From: Sinorhizobium kostiense | GTDB taxonomy: Bacteria > Pseudomonadota > Alphaproteobacteria > Rhizobiales > Rhizobiaceae | DNA length: 64,000 bases | Reading direction: 5' to 3' | Assembly (NCBI RefSeq): GCF_017874595.1 | Contig: NZ_JAGILA010000008.1 | Location: 302,738-366,737 of the forward strand | Part shown: piece after piece, positions 46,494 through 55,343 of the stretch | Layout of the letters: each line of letters starts with the position of its first letter | Numbering within the stretch: position 1 is the stretch's first letter | Program-made: the position numbers and the translations under genes | Notes under the pieces: generated by a model | What the model was told of the DNA's origin: nothing | The model's input: the letters and a program-made list of their open reading frames with translations, nothing else | The model's database searches: none

Positions 46494-47576
46494 ATGCGTG
46501 TAGACCTGTTCGACTTCGACCTGCCAGAAACCTCGATCGCGCTGCGGCCGGCGAGCCCACGCGACAGCGCACGCATGCTCGTGGTGCGGCCGGCGCGCGA
46601 GCCGGTTCTCGGCGACCACGGCGTTCTCGATCTCCCCTCCTTCCTCAATCCCGGCGATGCTTTGGTTTTCAACGACACGAAGGTCATACCAGCGCAACTC
46701 GAGGGCATCCGCAGACGCGGCGAAGACGTCGCCACGCAGGTCTCGCTGACGCTGCACATGCGTGTGGCGGCCGACCGCTGGAGGGCGTTCGCACGGCCGG
46801 CCAAGCGGTTGAAGCCCGGCGACAGGATCAGTTTCGGTCACGGCGAAAACGCCTGCCTCCTCGGCGCTCTCGATGCCACGGTGGAGGAAAAGGGGGATGC
46901 CGGCGAGGTCACGCTCCGCTTCGATCTTTCCGGACCGGCGCTCGACGAGGCGATCATGAGTGTCGGCCACATCCCGCTGCCGCCCTACATTGCCTCCAAG
47001 CGCCCTGATGACGCACACGATCGCGCCGATTACCAGACGATCTATGCGCGTGAGGAAGGGGCCGTCGCCGCTCCGACCGCCGGACTGCACTTCACCGATC
47101 GGCTCTTTGCCAAGCTCGACGAGGCTGGCATCGAGCGCCATTTCGTCACGCTCCACGTGGGTGCAGGCACCTTCCTGCCGGTCAAGACCGACGACACGGA
47201 TGATCACGTGATGCACGAGGAAATCGGCCATGTGGATGCGGCGACCGCGGAGAAGTTGAACGCAGTGCGGGCGCGTGGCGGGCGCATCGTTTGCGTCGGC
47301 ACGACATCGTTGCGGCTGATCGAAAGCGCGGCGACCGAGGGGGGCGAAATCCGTCCGTGGTCGGGACCGACCGGAATCTTCATCACGCCCGGCTATCGCT
47401 TCCGCGCCGTCGACCTGCTGATGACCAATTTCCACCTGCCGAAATCGACCCTGTTCATGCTCGTTTCGGCCTTCGCCGGGCTCGACACCATGCGGGCCGC
47501 CTATGCGCATGCGATCGCGGCAGGCTACCGTTTCTATTCCTACGGCGATGCAAGCCTGCTTTTCCGGAAAGACTGA
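46494..47576 (+). CDS. queA: tRNA preQ1 ribosyltransferase-isomerase (SAM-dependent)
   Basis: QueA (360 aa) transfers the ribosyl part of SAM to preQ1 in tRNA, giving epoxyqueuosine. N-terminal [20 protein letters not shown] and [13 protein letters not shown], central [17 protein letters not shown]-terminal [19 protein letters not shown]. The stop is directly followed by the tgt ATG, so both queuosine genes are coupled. It starts right after the terminator T-tract; the promoter may overlap the terminator region. Confidence 0.96.
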   Translation: MRVDLFDFDLPETSIALRPASPRDSARMLVVRPAREPVLGDHGVLDLPSFLNPGDALVFNDTKVIPAQLEGIRRRGEDVATQVSLTLHMRVAADRWRAFARPAKRLKPGDRISFGHGENACLLGALDATVEEKGDAGEVTLRFDLSGPALDEAIMSVGHIPLPPYIASKRPDDAHDRADYQTIYAREEGAVAAPTAGLHFTDRLFAKLDEAGIERHFVTLHVGAGTFLPVKTDDTDDHVMHEEIGHVDAATAEKLNAVRARGGRIVCVGTTSLRLIESAATEGGEIRPWSGPTGIFITPGYRFRAVDLLMTNFHLPKSTLFMLVSAFAGLDTMRAAYAHAIAAGYRFYSYGDASLLFRKD

Positions 47577-48707
47577 ATGACTGACACGTTTCAATTCAGG
47601 CTGCTTGCAACAGACGGAACCGCGCGGCGCGGCGAGGTCCTGACGCCGCGCGGTACGATACGCACACCCGCCTTCATGCCTGTCGGAACCGTCGGCACCG
47701 TCAAAGCGATGTATCTCGATCAGGTCCGCGATCTCGGCGCGGACATCATCCTCGGGAACACCTACCATCTGATGCTTCGCCCCGGCGCCGAGCGCGTCGC
47801 GCGGCTCGGCGGGCTGCACAAGTTCATCCGCTGGGAACGGCCGATCCTGACCGACAGCGGCGGCTTCCAGGTCATGTCGCTCTCGAGCCTGCGCAAGCTC
47901 AACGAGCAGGGCGTCACCTTCAAGAGCCATGTCGACGGCGCGCTCTATCACATGTCGCCGGAGCGCTCGATCGAGATCCAGGGATTGCTCGACAGCGACA
48001 TTCAGATGCAGCTCGACGAATGCGTGGCGCTGCCGGCCGAGCCCGACGAAATCGAACGGGCAATGGAAATGTCTTTGCGGTGGGCCGAACGCTGCAAGGT
48101 TGCCTTCGGCGATCAGCCGGGCAAGGCGATGTTCGGCATCGTCCAGGGCGGCGACATTCCAAAACTCCGTGAGCGTTCAGCTCTCGCGCTGAAGGATCTC
48201 GATCTCAAGGGCTATGCCGTCGGCGGCCTTGCCGTCGGCGAGCCGCAGCAGGTCATGCTCGACATGCTCGACGTCACCTGTCCGGTGTTGCCGGTGGAAA
48301 AGCCACGCTATCTGATGGGCGTCGGCACCCCCGACGATATCCTGAAGTCGGTCGCACATGGGATCGATATGTTCGATTGCGTCATGCCGACTCGCTCAGG
48401 TCGTCACGGTCTGGCGTTTACGCGCTATGGCCGCATCAATCTGCGCAATGCGCGCCATGCGGAAGACATGCGGCCGCTCGACGAGCAATCCTCCTGCCCT
48501 GCGGCGCGTGATTATTCCCGCGCCTATCTACACCACCTGATCCGCTCGAACGAGTCGCTCGGCGGCATGCTGCTGAGCTGGAACAATCTTGCCTACTATC
48601 AGGAACTGATGGCGGGTATCCGCAAGGCGATCGAGGAGGGGCGTTACGCCGACTTCATGGCGGAAACGCAAGAAGGCTGGAAGCGCGGCGATCTGCCTCC
48701 AGTATAG
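47577..48707 (+). CDS. tgt: Queuine/preQ1 tRNA-guanine transglycosylase with degenerate zinc site
   Basis: Exchanges G34 of certain tRNAs for preQ1 (376 aa). The nucleophile region is [35 protein letters not shown] and [14 protein letters not shown] are conserved. The zinc site CxCxxC ... H of the family is not kept: the block reads [17 protein letters not shown], so the first and third Cys are Ser and Ala, and the fourth ligand His is Asn in SWNNLAYYQ. The enzyme probably lacks structural zinc. Starts at the base after the queA stop. Confidence 0.95.
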   Translation: MTDTFQFRLLATDGTARRGEVLTPRGTIRTPAFMPVGTVGTVKAMYLDQVRDLGADIILGNTYHLMLRPGAERVARLGGLHKFIRWERPILTDSGGFQVMSLSSLRKLNEQGVTFKSHVDGALYHMSPERSIEIQGLLDSDIQMQLDECVALPAEPDEIERAMEMSLRWAERCKVAFGDQPGKAMFGIVQGGDIPKLRERSALALKDLDLKGYAVGGLAVGEPQQVMLDMLDVTCPVLPVEKPRYLMGVGTPDDILKSVAHGIDMFDCVMPTRSGRHGLAFTRYGRINLRNARHAEDMRPLDEQSSCPAARDYSRAYLHHLIRSNESLGGMLLSWNNLAYYQELMAGIRKAIEEGRYADFMAETQEGWKRGDLPPV

Positions 48708-48883
48708 TGGCGTAAAACGTATAGGACCTTGTGAGTCCGAGCAGCCGCATTGATCAAGCTTATTGTCGCGACGGTCGTCGCCGACGACGAGCCCCGCAGC
48801 AGGAATTGCTTGCCATCTGCACCCCCCCGACGATTACTGCTCCTTATAGCATGGGAGCCATCAAACGGCGATGCGCATCAGCC

Positions 48884-48897
48884 TTGACTTCGATCAA
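48884..48897. promoter_or_regulatory. FNR/FixK-type anaerobox
   Basis: TTGACTTCGATCAA is a perfect TTGA-N6-TCAA site as bound by FixK/FnrN in rhizobia. It lies 57 nt before the start of the small HTH gene, so a class II position (-41.5) would put the transcript start near 48932. It predicts induction under low oxygen of the HTH gene and the P-type ATPase. The 250-nt gap after tgt shows no other feature. Confidence 0.72.
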
Positions 48898-48954
48898 GAA
48901 TAGACGACCTGCTTTCGGTATTGTGCTGCATATCACTGCAAACGATGCCATGCG

Positions 48955-49191
48955 ATGCCACAGGATCGATATCAGACCGTACAGGAGTTTGCCGAGCGCC
49001 TGAAGGTCAGCGAGGCAACGGAGCGCCACTGGATCAAAGAGGGCGCGTTACGGGCGATCGACATCGGCAAGGGCTGGCGTATCTCCGACGCCGACCTCGA
49101 TGAATTCCTGCGCCAGCACGAAATGCGCCCGCGCTCGACTCTTCCAGTCGAGATCAACCCTGCCGATCATTCCGACCGACGGGAGCGCTGA
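48955..49191 (+). CDS. Small excisionase-type HTH DNA-binding protein
   Basis: A 78-residue winged-helix protein of the HTH_17/excisionase type, seen in YQTVQEFAERLKVSEATERH and WIKEGALRAIDIGKGWRIS, where the last motif is the DNA-contacting wing. The tail is Pro- and Arg-rich. No clear ribosome site precedes the ATG. It lies behind the anaerobox and 74 nt ahead of the ATPase gene, so it may autoregulate or tune that gene. Similar small proteins in rhizobial microoxic clusters are of unknown role. Confidence 0.72.
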   Translation: MPQDRYQTVQEFAERLKVSEATERHWIKEGALRAIDIGKGWRISDADLDEFLRQHEMRPRSTLPVEINPADHSDRRER

Positions 49192-49265
49192 TGGTTGTTC
49201 CCCTTCGTCCTGGCGCCGAACTGGTGGTGGACGACGGCTGTACCGCACGATGAAGGGATTTGTGC

Positions 49266-51875
49266 ATGCAGATTGACGATCCCCACAGTACATCGGTGGA
49301 AACCTGCCTTGAATTGCTCGACGCAAGCACCGGGGGTCTCAGCCGGACGGAGGCCGCACGAAGGCTGCACGCTTTCGGGCCGAACCGGCTGCCCGAGACA
49401 CGCCGGCGTGGACGGCTGCTTCGGTTTTTGGCGCAGTTCCACAATCTTCTGATCTATGTGCTGCTTGGCGCGGCGGCGGTGACCGCTCTGCTTCAGCACT
49501 GGGTCGATACCGGCGTGATCCTGGCAGTGGTGCTGGCCAATGCCGTGATCGGCCATCTGCAGGAGGGCAAGGCCGAGGCGGCGATGGCGGCGATCAGGAA
49601 CATACTGGCGCCGCATGCGTCGGTCTTGCGGGACGGCGCCCGGATGACAGTGGATGGCACCGACCTCGTGCCGGGCGACATTGTGGTGCTGGAGGCGGGC
49701 GACAAGGTTCCGGCCGACCTTCGCCTGATCGAGGCGCGGGGCCTCTCCGCGCAGGAGGCGATCCTGACCGGTGAATCCGTTCCGGTTGAGAAAACCGTGC
49801 CATCCGTGGCCGCCCACGCCCCGCTCGGCGACCGTCGCTCCATGCTGTGGTCGGGTACGCTGGTCACGCAGGGCACGGCCAAAGGCCTGGTCGTCCACAC
49901 CGGTGGCGCCACCGAGATCGGCCGGATCGGCGGGCTTGTGGAAGGCGTCGAGCAATTGACGACGCCGCTCGTCGCGCAGATGGATAATTTCGCACGGTGG
50001 CTGTCGTTCCTGATCCTGCTGATCGCCGCACTCCTTCTGGTTTACGGCTACTTCATCGGTCACCACGCGTTCGGCGAGATGCTCATGGTAGTGATCGGCG
50101 TCGCGGTAGCGGCGATCCCCGAGGGCCTGCCCGCCGTCATGACCATCACGCTGGCCATTGGCGTGCAAGCCATGGCGCGACGTCATGCCATAGTCCGCCA
50201 CCTGCCTGCGATCGAGGCCATCGGCTCTGTCTCGGTCATCTGCACCGACAAGACCGGGACACTGACCCGCAACGAGATGCTCGTTGCGGTGGTCGAGACG
50301 CCCGACGGCATTTTCGAGATTGCAGGCGAGGGCTATGCCCCGGCTGGCGCCGTCACGCCTGCGGGCGACCTTTCACGTCTGGCGCGCGCGGCACTGCTGT
50401 GCAACGACGCGGCAATTACCTGCCGAGACGGGATTTGGATTGCCGAGGGCGATCCGATGGAAGGGGCTCTGCTGGCCTTCGCGGGGAAGGTGATCGGTGA
50501 TCACCGGCCAGACGGCCGGCGGCTGGATGCCATCCCCTTCGATTCCCGTCATCGCTTCATGGCCGTGCTGAGCGAAGGCCAGGGCGGCGGCCTCGTTCAT
50601 GTGAAGGGAGCGCCCGAGCGGGTCCTGCGGATGTGTGGCGGCATAGACTTGTCCGATTGGCACGAGCGCGCTGAGATTATGGCTTCCCGGGGTCTTCGCG
50701 TTCTGGCTCTGGCGGAGCGAAAGGAGAGCGGCGAGGAGATCGATCCCGCAGCGCTCGAAGGCGGCCTCACTTTTCTCGGCCTTGTCGGCCTCATCGATCC
50801 GCCACGTCCCGAGGCCATAGCCGCCGTTGCCGAATGCCGGGCTGCGGGGATCCGCGTCAAGATGATCACCGGAGACCATGCCGGAACCGCCGCCGCCATC
50901 GCGGCCCGGATCGGCTTGGAGAACTCCAGCCGGGTGTTGACCGGCGCGGACCTCGACAAGCTGGACGATGCGCAGCTGGCGTTAGAGGTCGCGGGAGTGG
51001 ACGTGTTTGCCCGCACCAGCCCGGAGCACAAGCTGCGCCTGGTCATGGCCCTTCAGGCGAACGGACTGTCGGTCGCCATGACCGGCGACGGTGTCAACGA
51101 CGCACCGGCACTGAAACGCGCCGATGCAGGCATCGCTATGGGGCAGAAAGGATCGGAGGCCGCCAAAGAGGCGGCCGATCTCGTTCTTGCCAACGACAAT
51201 TTCGCCTCCATAGTCGCAGCTGTGCGCGAGGGAAGGACGGTCTATGACAACCTGACGAAAGTCATCAGCTGGACGCTGCCGACGAACGCGGGCGAGTCGG
51301 TGGTGGTGGTTCTGGCGCTGCTCGCGGGCCTCGCCTTGCCGGTCACGGCAGTACAGATTCTCTGGATCAACCTCATAACCGCCATCACGCTCGGTCTGGC
51401 GCTCGCCTTCGAGCCCAGTGAGCCCGGCTCCATGGCCAGACCCCCACGTCGCCGCGATGCGCCGATCCTCTCGGGTAGTCTGGTCTGGCATGTGGTGCTG
51501 GTGGCGATGCTGTTTCTCGCCGCGGTTTTCGGTATCTTCAGCTATGCCGTCGACCGGGGCTATCCCCTCGCGCTCGCGCAGACCATGGCCATGAACACGG
51601 TGGTGGTGCTGGAAATCTTCCACCTGTTCTTCATCCGCAATATTTACAGTACCTCCCTCACCTGGGCGGCCGCGCAGGGTACCAAAGTCGTCTGGAGGGT
51701 GATCATCGCCATCACCATCGCCCAGTTCGCAGTCACCTACGTGCCGGCGTTGCAGGCCGTCCTCGGCACACGTCCCGTACCCCTCATGGACGGCGTGCTG
51801 ATTCTCGTCGTCGGCGCCGTGTTCTTCGCGATCATCGAGATCGAAAAGCAGATCAGGCTGGGGTTGCGACGATGA
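49266..51875 (+). CDS. P-type ATPase, type II, CtpF-like
   Basis: Cation-transporting P-type ATPase (869 aa). The actuator motif LTGES is at ~167-171, the M4 ion motif PEGLP at 285-289, the phosphorylated Asp328 in CTDKTGTLT, and the hinge in MTGDGVNDAPALKRADAGIA. M5 keeps NAGES. M6 reads WINLITAITLGLALAFEP, so the Asp found in Ca2+ pumps at NLxTD is Ala. This M6 pattern resembles mycobacterial CtpF. AAGGG lies 8 nt before the ATG; a TTG two codons earlier is possible. A 20-codon open frame (49191-49253) overlapping the HTH stop may be a coupling leader. Ion unknown; probably Ca2+ or alkali metal. Confidence 0.88.
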   Translation: MQIDDPHSTSVETCLELLDASTGGLSRTEAARRLHAFGPNRLPETRRRGRLLRFLAQFHNLLIYVLLGAAAVTALLQHWVDTGVILAVVLANAVIGHLQEGKAEAAMAAIRNILAPHASVLRDGARMTVDGTDLVPGDIVVLEAGDKVPADLRLIEARGLSAQEAILTGESVPVEKTVPSVAAHAPLGDRRSMLWSGTLVTQGTAKGLVVHTGGATEIGRIGGLVEGVEQLTTPLVAQMDNFARWLSFLILLIAALLLVYGYFIGHHAFGEMLMVVIGVAVAAIPEGLPAVMTITLAIGVQAMARRHAIVRHLPAIEAIGSVSVICTDKTGTLTRNEMLVAVVETPDGIFEIAGEGYAPAGAVTPAGDLSRLARAALLCNDAAITCRDGIWIAEGDPMEGALLAFAGKVIGDHRPDGRRLDAIPFDSRHRFMAVLSEGQGGGLVHVKGAPERVLRMCGGIDLSDWHERAEIMASRGLRVLALAERKESGEEIDPAALEGGLTFLGLVGLIDPPRPEAIAAVAECRAAGIRVKMITGDHAGTAAAIAARIGLENSSRVLTGADLDKLDDAQLALEVAGVDVFARTSPEHKLRLVMALQANGLSVAMTGDGVNDAPALKRADAGIAMGQKGSEAAKEAADLVLANDNFASIVAAVREGRTVYDNLTKVISWTLPTNAGESVVVVLALLAGLALPVTAVQILWINLITAITLGLALAFEPSEPGSMARPPRRRDAPILSGSLVWHVVLVAMLFLAAVFGIFSYAVDRGYPLALAQTMAMNTVVVLEIFHLFFIRNIYSTSLTWAAAQGTKVVWRVIIAITIAQFAVTYVPALQAVLGTRPVPLMDGVLILVVGAVFFAIIEIEKQIRLGLRR

Positions 51876-51941
51876 AGGCACTGCAGGCCCGGTCTGCGTC
51901 CTTTGACCTGGCTGAAATCGCTGCTTTTCGCCGACTGGCCG

Positions 51942-52808
51942 TCACTGCGCGCTGCGCCGTCGCACAGCACAGCAGGCGATGTAGGCTTTACCCGAGCCGC
52001 AGGGGCAGGGATCCTTGCTTCGCCGCTGCAGGCGGGCAATGAGCGGCAGCAAGACGGCCGAGGGCACCAATGCGGTAAGCGCGATTGCGAGCTTGGAAGA
52101 AAGTCCGGGAATGACGAGACGGCGACGCTTCTTGAACCCGCGCCATGCGCATTCGGCAACGTACTCGGAATCGAGCTTCGGCAGGACCTTGAAGAGCGCC
52201 GCCCTGTTGGCGCCCGATCGCTCGAGGAATTCGGTCGAGACCGGCCCGGGCGCTACACAGGTGACCGTGACGCCGGTGCGGTGGACTTCCTCGTGAAGCG
52301 CCTCCGAGAAGGAGCGAACGAATCCCTTGCTTGCATAGTAAAGGGCCATGAAAGGGCCGGGGGTGAAGCTCGCGACCGACCCGAGATTGATGACGCCGCC
52401 ACGGCCGCGCGCCACCATGCCGGGCAGGAAGCGCAGGGTGAGCTCGGTCAGTGCGCGAATGTTGAGATCGACGATCCCCAGTTGCTCATCAAGGGGCATG
52501 ACCGCCGCGCCGCCGCGCAAGCCGTAGCCCGCACTGTTGACGAGCACGTCGCAAACGAGATCGTTTTCTGACAGGAATGCCTCGAGGCGACGTGCGGCGC
52601 CTTCCGCCATGAGATCCAGTGCAAGCGTGAAGACCGACCGCGCGGTATTGCCGAGATCGGCTGCGGCCGCGGCAAGCGCCTCCGGCGAGCGCGCCACCAG
52701 AACCACTGTTGCGCCCTCGCGCGCAGCCACCTCGGCGATTGCCTTGCCGATGCCCCGTGAGGCGCCGATCACGACCACGGCCGGCCGGGAAATGCCATTG
52801 CCGTTCAT
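51942..52808 (-). CDS. Short-chain dehydrogenase with C-terminal SEC-C zinc motif
   Basis: Classical SDR (288 aa): NAD(P) motif GASRGIG, NSAGYG, catalytic Ser in GSVASF and YYASKGF (Tyr-x3-Lys). After the SDR domain a hydrophobic stretch (ALTALVPSAVLLPLIARLQR) leads into DPCPCGSGKAYIACC, a SEC-C zinc motif best known from the SecA tail. This fusion is unusual. The ATG overlaps the stop of the upstream acyltransferase gene (ATGA). Third gene of an ICMT - acyltransferase - SDR unit. Substrate unknown; lipid-like by context. Confidence 0.82.
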   Translation of the reverse strand: MNGNGISRPAVVVIGASRGIGKAIAEVAAREGATVVLVARSPEALAAAAADLGNTARSVFTLALDLMAEGAARRLEAFLSENDLVCDVLVNSAGYGLRGGAAVMPLDEQLGIVDLNIRALTELTLRFLPGMVARGRGGVINLGSVASFTPGPFMALYYASKGFVRSFSEALHEEVHRTGVTVTCVAPGPVSTEFLERSGANRAALFKVLPKLDSEYVAECAWRGFKKRRRLVIPGLSSKLAIALTALVPSAVLLPLIARLQRRSKDPCPCGSGKAYIACCAVRRRSAQ

Positions 52809-53587
52809 GTCGCCGAACCGCTCAGCCGCGCATTCGCGGGCTCGTTTTGTGCGAGGCTCGCCACTTCGGCGGCGATTTCGCCGTTCAGGATTCTCTCGAA
52901 TCGCTCGAGCGCCCGGGCGACATTGGCGCCGTCCATGACCCTGTGATCGTAATGGATACGAACGGTGACAGCGCCCTGGTCGCTGATCGGGCCGTAGTTG
53001 AAGAGCGTCGTCAAGGGGGTCAAGGGGTTCAGCGACTCGGCCCCGAGACCGGAATAGACGGACAACTGAAAGGTGCCGAAATGGCGCGCGCGCTGCCGTC
53101 CGAGATTGAGGCCCAGCCACATGAGCAGCCATCGGATGGGCGCTGGCGCGCGGGCAATCTTCAAAGCGCGCCGGAATTCCTTGATCTCGAGGACAGGGCG
53201 TTTCCGCGCCGCGTCGATCGATGCGCCAAGCTCCGTAATAGTACGCCGCTCGGGGTTCTTGATGAGGCTCAATAGGACGACGCGTTCGCCTTCGTATTCG
53301 CGCTCATGGGCGATGGAGGCAACGCTTCCCGGATATTCATAGAGCTGCGGCCTCGGCAGCTTGACGTAGGCGCGCCGCAATTCCGGCGTCTCCATCGCAA
53401 GGAGCGCGTACCCCTTCAGGAAGAGTGCCGTCCAGGAAGGTCTCTGCCCGCGAGATATCCTCGCTTGCTGAAGGGGGGCAAGGTTCATCTGCCTTTGAAC
53501 GCTGACCCGCGGTACCCCGATCGAGAATCGCATCAGGTCACCGACGAGCCGTCTTGGGCCCGAGAGCTTGAGAGCGCGGCCTCGCAT
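52805..53587 (-). CDS. Stand-alone 2-oxoacid dehydrogenase E2-type acyltransferase domain protein
   Basis: A 260-residue protein resembling only the catalytic domain of E2 acyltransferases (CAT fold). The active-site motif is HYDHRVMDGANVARALERFE; TLFNYGPISDQGAVTVRI precedes it. There is no lipoyl or E1/E3-binding domain, so it does not belong to a dehydrogenase complex in the usual way. It probably acylates or deacylates a small molecule or lipid, by inference. GAGG lies 7 nt before the ATG; 11 nt after the methyltransferase gene; overlaps the SDR gene by 4 nt. Confidence 0.8.
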   Translation of the reverse strand: MRGRALKLSGPRRLVGDLMRFSIGVPRVSVQRQMNLAPLQQARISRGQRPSWTALFLKGYALLAMETPELRRAYVKLPRPQLYEYPGSVASIAHEREYEGERVVLLSLIKNPERRTITELGASIDAARKRPVLEIKEFRRALKIARAPAPIRWLLMWLGLNLGRQRARHFGTFQLSVYSGLGAESLNPLTPLTTLFNYGPISDQGAVTVRIHYDHRVMDGANVARALERFERILNGEIAAEVASLAQNEPANARLSGSAT

Positions 53588-53597
53588 CGTGCAACCT

Positions 53598-54185
53598 CTA
53601 ATAGATGTAAGGGATGATACGCTTGGTCTTTTCCATGTAGGCGCGATATTGCGGACCGAAGGTCTCCATCATCATCCGCTCTTCCTCGTTGACCCTCAGG
53701 AAAAACAGGATGGCGAATCCGACCAGTCCGGCAAGGCCGCCGACCCAGTTCGACAACAGGAAGGCCTGACCGATGCCCATCAGCAGAAACGAGGTATACA
53801 TCGGATGGCGAACGAAGGCATAGGGACCGTTGCTGACAAGTTCATGCCGATCGCGTATTTCGAGGGTAATCGACCAGTTACGGCCGAGCGCCTTATGCGT
53901 TCTGCGAAAAACCCACATGGCTCCGACGAAGGCAATGGCGCCAATGGCCACGGCCCAGGCGCGGGCAGGGTAGTCCGCCGCTTGCGGAATGCCAGTTGCG
54001 ACATGGAAACCGGGCACGATCCCGAGACCGATCAGAGCGGCTGCGAGGCCGACCTTCTCCGAAAGTGAGCGGCGATGGCTGACGATTTGCACGCGCTTTG
54101 CGCGGCGCTCGTACGGACGACGGATGAGATACCAGGCAACGACGCCGAGCACCCACAACGCTTTGCCGATGGCAGCTATAGACAT
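53598..54185 (-). CDS. ICMT/PEMT-type membrane methyltransferase
   Basis: A 195-residue integral-membrane protein of the isoprenylcysteine carboxyl methyltransferase family. Hydrophobic segments at ~2-20, 45-62, 75-95 and a hairpin around SNWVGGLAGLVGFAILFFL. The SAM-site motifs are YAFVRHPMYTSFLL and EEERMMMETFGPQYRAYM. GGAG lies 5 nt before the ATG; a GTG two codons earlier is less likely. Bacterial members methylate lipids or small molecules; here the first gene of the acyltransferase-SDR unit. Confidence 0.82.
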   Translation of the reverse strand: MSIAAIGKALWVLGVVAWYLIRRPYERRAKRVQIVSHRRSLSEKVGLAAALIGLGIVPGFHVATGIPQAADYPARAWAVAIGAIAFVGAMWVFRRTHKALGRNWSITLEIRDRHELVSNGPYAFVRHPMYTSFLLMGIGQAFLLSNWVGGLAGLVGFAILFFLRVNEEERMMMETFGPQYRAYMEKTKRIIPYIY

Positions 54186-54256
54186 GTTCACTCCGCTTAA
54201 TGAGGCTTGCGACGATCCGACCGCCAGCGAAGCGGAGATGGTTCGAACAAATCGCG

Positions 54257-54847
54257 TCAGCCGCCATTCATCTCGCGCAGCCTTGTAATGAATTCTTGCG
54301 GCCTAAGCCAGATGTTTGGCGTCTTATAACCCATCGAGCGGGCAATTTCGGCTGTAAACGCGTTGCAATTGTAAAGCGACGCATGCCAAAAGCGGGCCTT
54401 GGCCTTCAGCTTTCGAATGTCGGCAACGACTTTCCTGTATTCCGGCTCGGTCAGCATGATGCGCCAGCTTGCCGACCTGTACTCTTCTTCGAGATCGCCG
54501 TCGCTCCAGCCCGTCTCGGCAGGCACCGGCAGAAAATGGCCGATGACATAGGGTGCCGTATCGTTGGTCGCTGGAGCAAGGCCCGCCACCTCAGGGCTGA
54601 CCATGGCTCCTTTTTCGTCGATCCGACCGAAAATCACGTAGGAATGACCATAACTCAGCGCGTAGCGCGAGCGGAACTCGATGAAGTACCCTTGCTCCCG
54701 CACTTGGGAAGCCAGCTTGGCGGGGCCATCGATATTCGGACTGCTCGAGACGTAACCCGGTTCGGGTTTCTTGTCCTGCGTCTGACATGCTGCTGCGGCG
54801 ATTGCGAGCAAAACAACTGCTGATATGCGGATTACGACAGGTATCAT
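54257..54847 (-). CDS. Lipoprotein with possible permuted NlpC/P60-like (papain) fold
   Basis: A 196-residue lipoprotein: signal VVIRISAVVLLAIAAAAC with Cys as lipid site. The mature part contains SYGHSYVIFGRIDEKG (a His in a beta strand) and, ~95 residues later, LYNCNAFTAEIARSMGY (a Cys at a helix start). His before Cys in this spacing is what a circularly permuted NlpC/P60 peptidase shows; this is a guess from pattern, not an established match. An envelope role is likely. Monocistronic, 71 nt upstream of the ICMT gene on the same strand. Confidence 0.7.
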   Translation of the reverse strand: MIPVVIRISAVVLLAIAAAACQTQDKKPEPGYVSSSPNIDGPAKLASQVREQGYFIEFRSRYALSYGHSYVIFGRIDEKGAMVSPEVAGLAPATNDTAPYVIGHFLPVPAETGWSDGDLEEEYRSASWRIMLTEPEYRKVVADIRKLKAKARFWHASLYNCNAFTAEIARSMGYKTPNIWLRPQEFITRLREMNGG

Positions 54848-54953
54848 CACGTACTACGCTCTGTCCCTGAGCTATGGTGAGGCCGAGGCTATCGCCGGCC
54901 CGTGCCTTTTCAGGCATTTTTCGACTGCAGGGCAGATCAAGCCGAGCCAGTCG

Positions 54954-54999
54954 CAAAAGCGTGCCGCGGCGAGGGCTTCTCAGCTCTCTCCGCGGCACC
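54954..54999 (-). terminator. Terminator after the 47-aa lipoprotein gene
   Basis: GTGCCGCGG and CCGCGGCAC make a 9-bp stem; on the minus strand it is followed by GCTTTTGCG. Confidence 0.65.
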
Positions 55000-55009
55000 A
55001 ATTCAGCTA

Positions 55010-55153
55010 TTACTTGAATACCGGTGCGGGTTCAACAGGCTCTGCTGCCACAACGGGCGGCGGGGCTTTGCCTTTACCTTTGCCGATCGTACCGCAGGCG
55101 CTGAGGCCAACGACAGAAAGCAACGCAATCGTCAAGACTAGAATTCTGCTCAT
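55010..55153 (-). CDS. Small lipoprotein, 47 aa
   Basis: Reads MSRILVLTIALLSVVGLSAC with lipobox LSAC (Cys20). The mature peptide is short, basic then Pro/Val-rich (GKGKGKAPPPVVAAEPVEPA), as in linkers that cross to peptidoglycan or contact other envelope parts. GGAAAGGA lies 7 nt before the ATG and a terminator follows the stop. No family recognised. The gap on its upstream side (55154-55343) holds nothing else that I can support. Confidence 0.72.
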   Translation of the reverse strand: MSRILVLTIALLSVVGLSACGTIGKGKGKAPPPVVAAEPVEPAPVFK

Positions 55154-55343
55154 CAAGTAGTCCTTTCCTCAATAGTGGGAATGGTTTTTCGAAGGCAACA
55201 CTCCAAGTAATAGTGGCGATTCTCGCCGGGGCCTAGTGCATGAAAGACACAGTTGGTATCAGCTTTGTCGCTGCGGAACTGTCCAACGGGACCTCACGAC
55301 ACATGGCTCATGCTATTTATACCAAATACGCGCAAAAACACCA

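Noticed and set aside
46482..47951. 489-codon minus-strand frame across queA and tgt
   Set aside because: Runs antisense over two conserved genes; shadow.
48746..48756. TTGATCAA near 48751 as a second FNR box
   Set aside because: The two half-sites have no spacer, so it does not fit TTGA-N6-TCAA.
49191..49253. 20-codon open frame between the HTH gene and the ATPase
   Set aside because: It starts in a TGATG overlap but has no ribosome site or conserved feature; mentioned only as a possible coupling leader.
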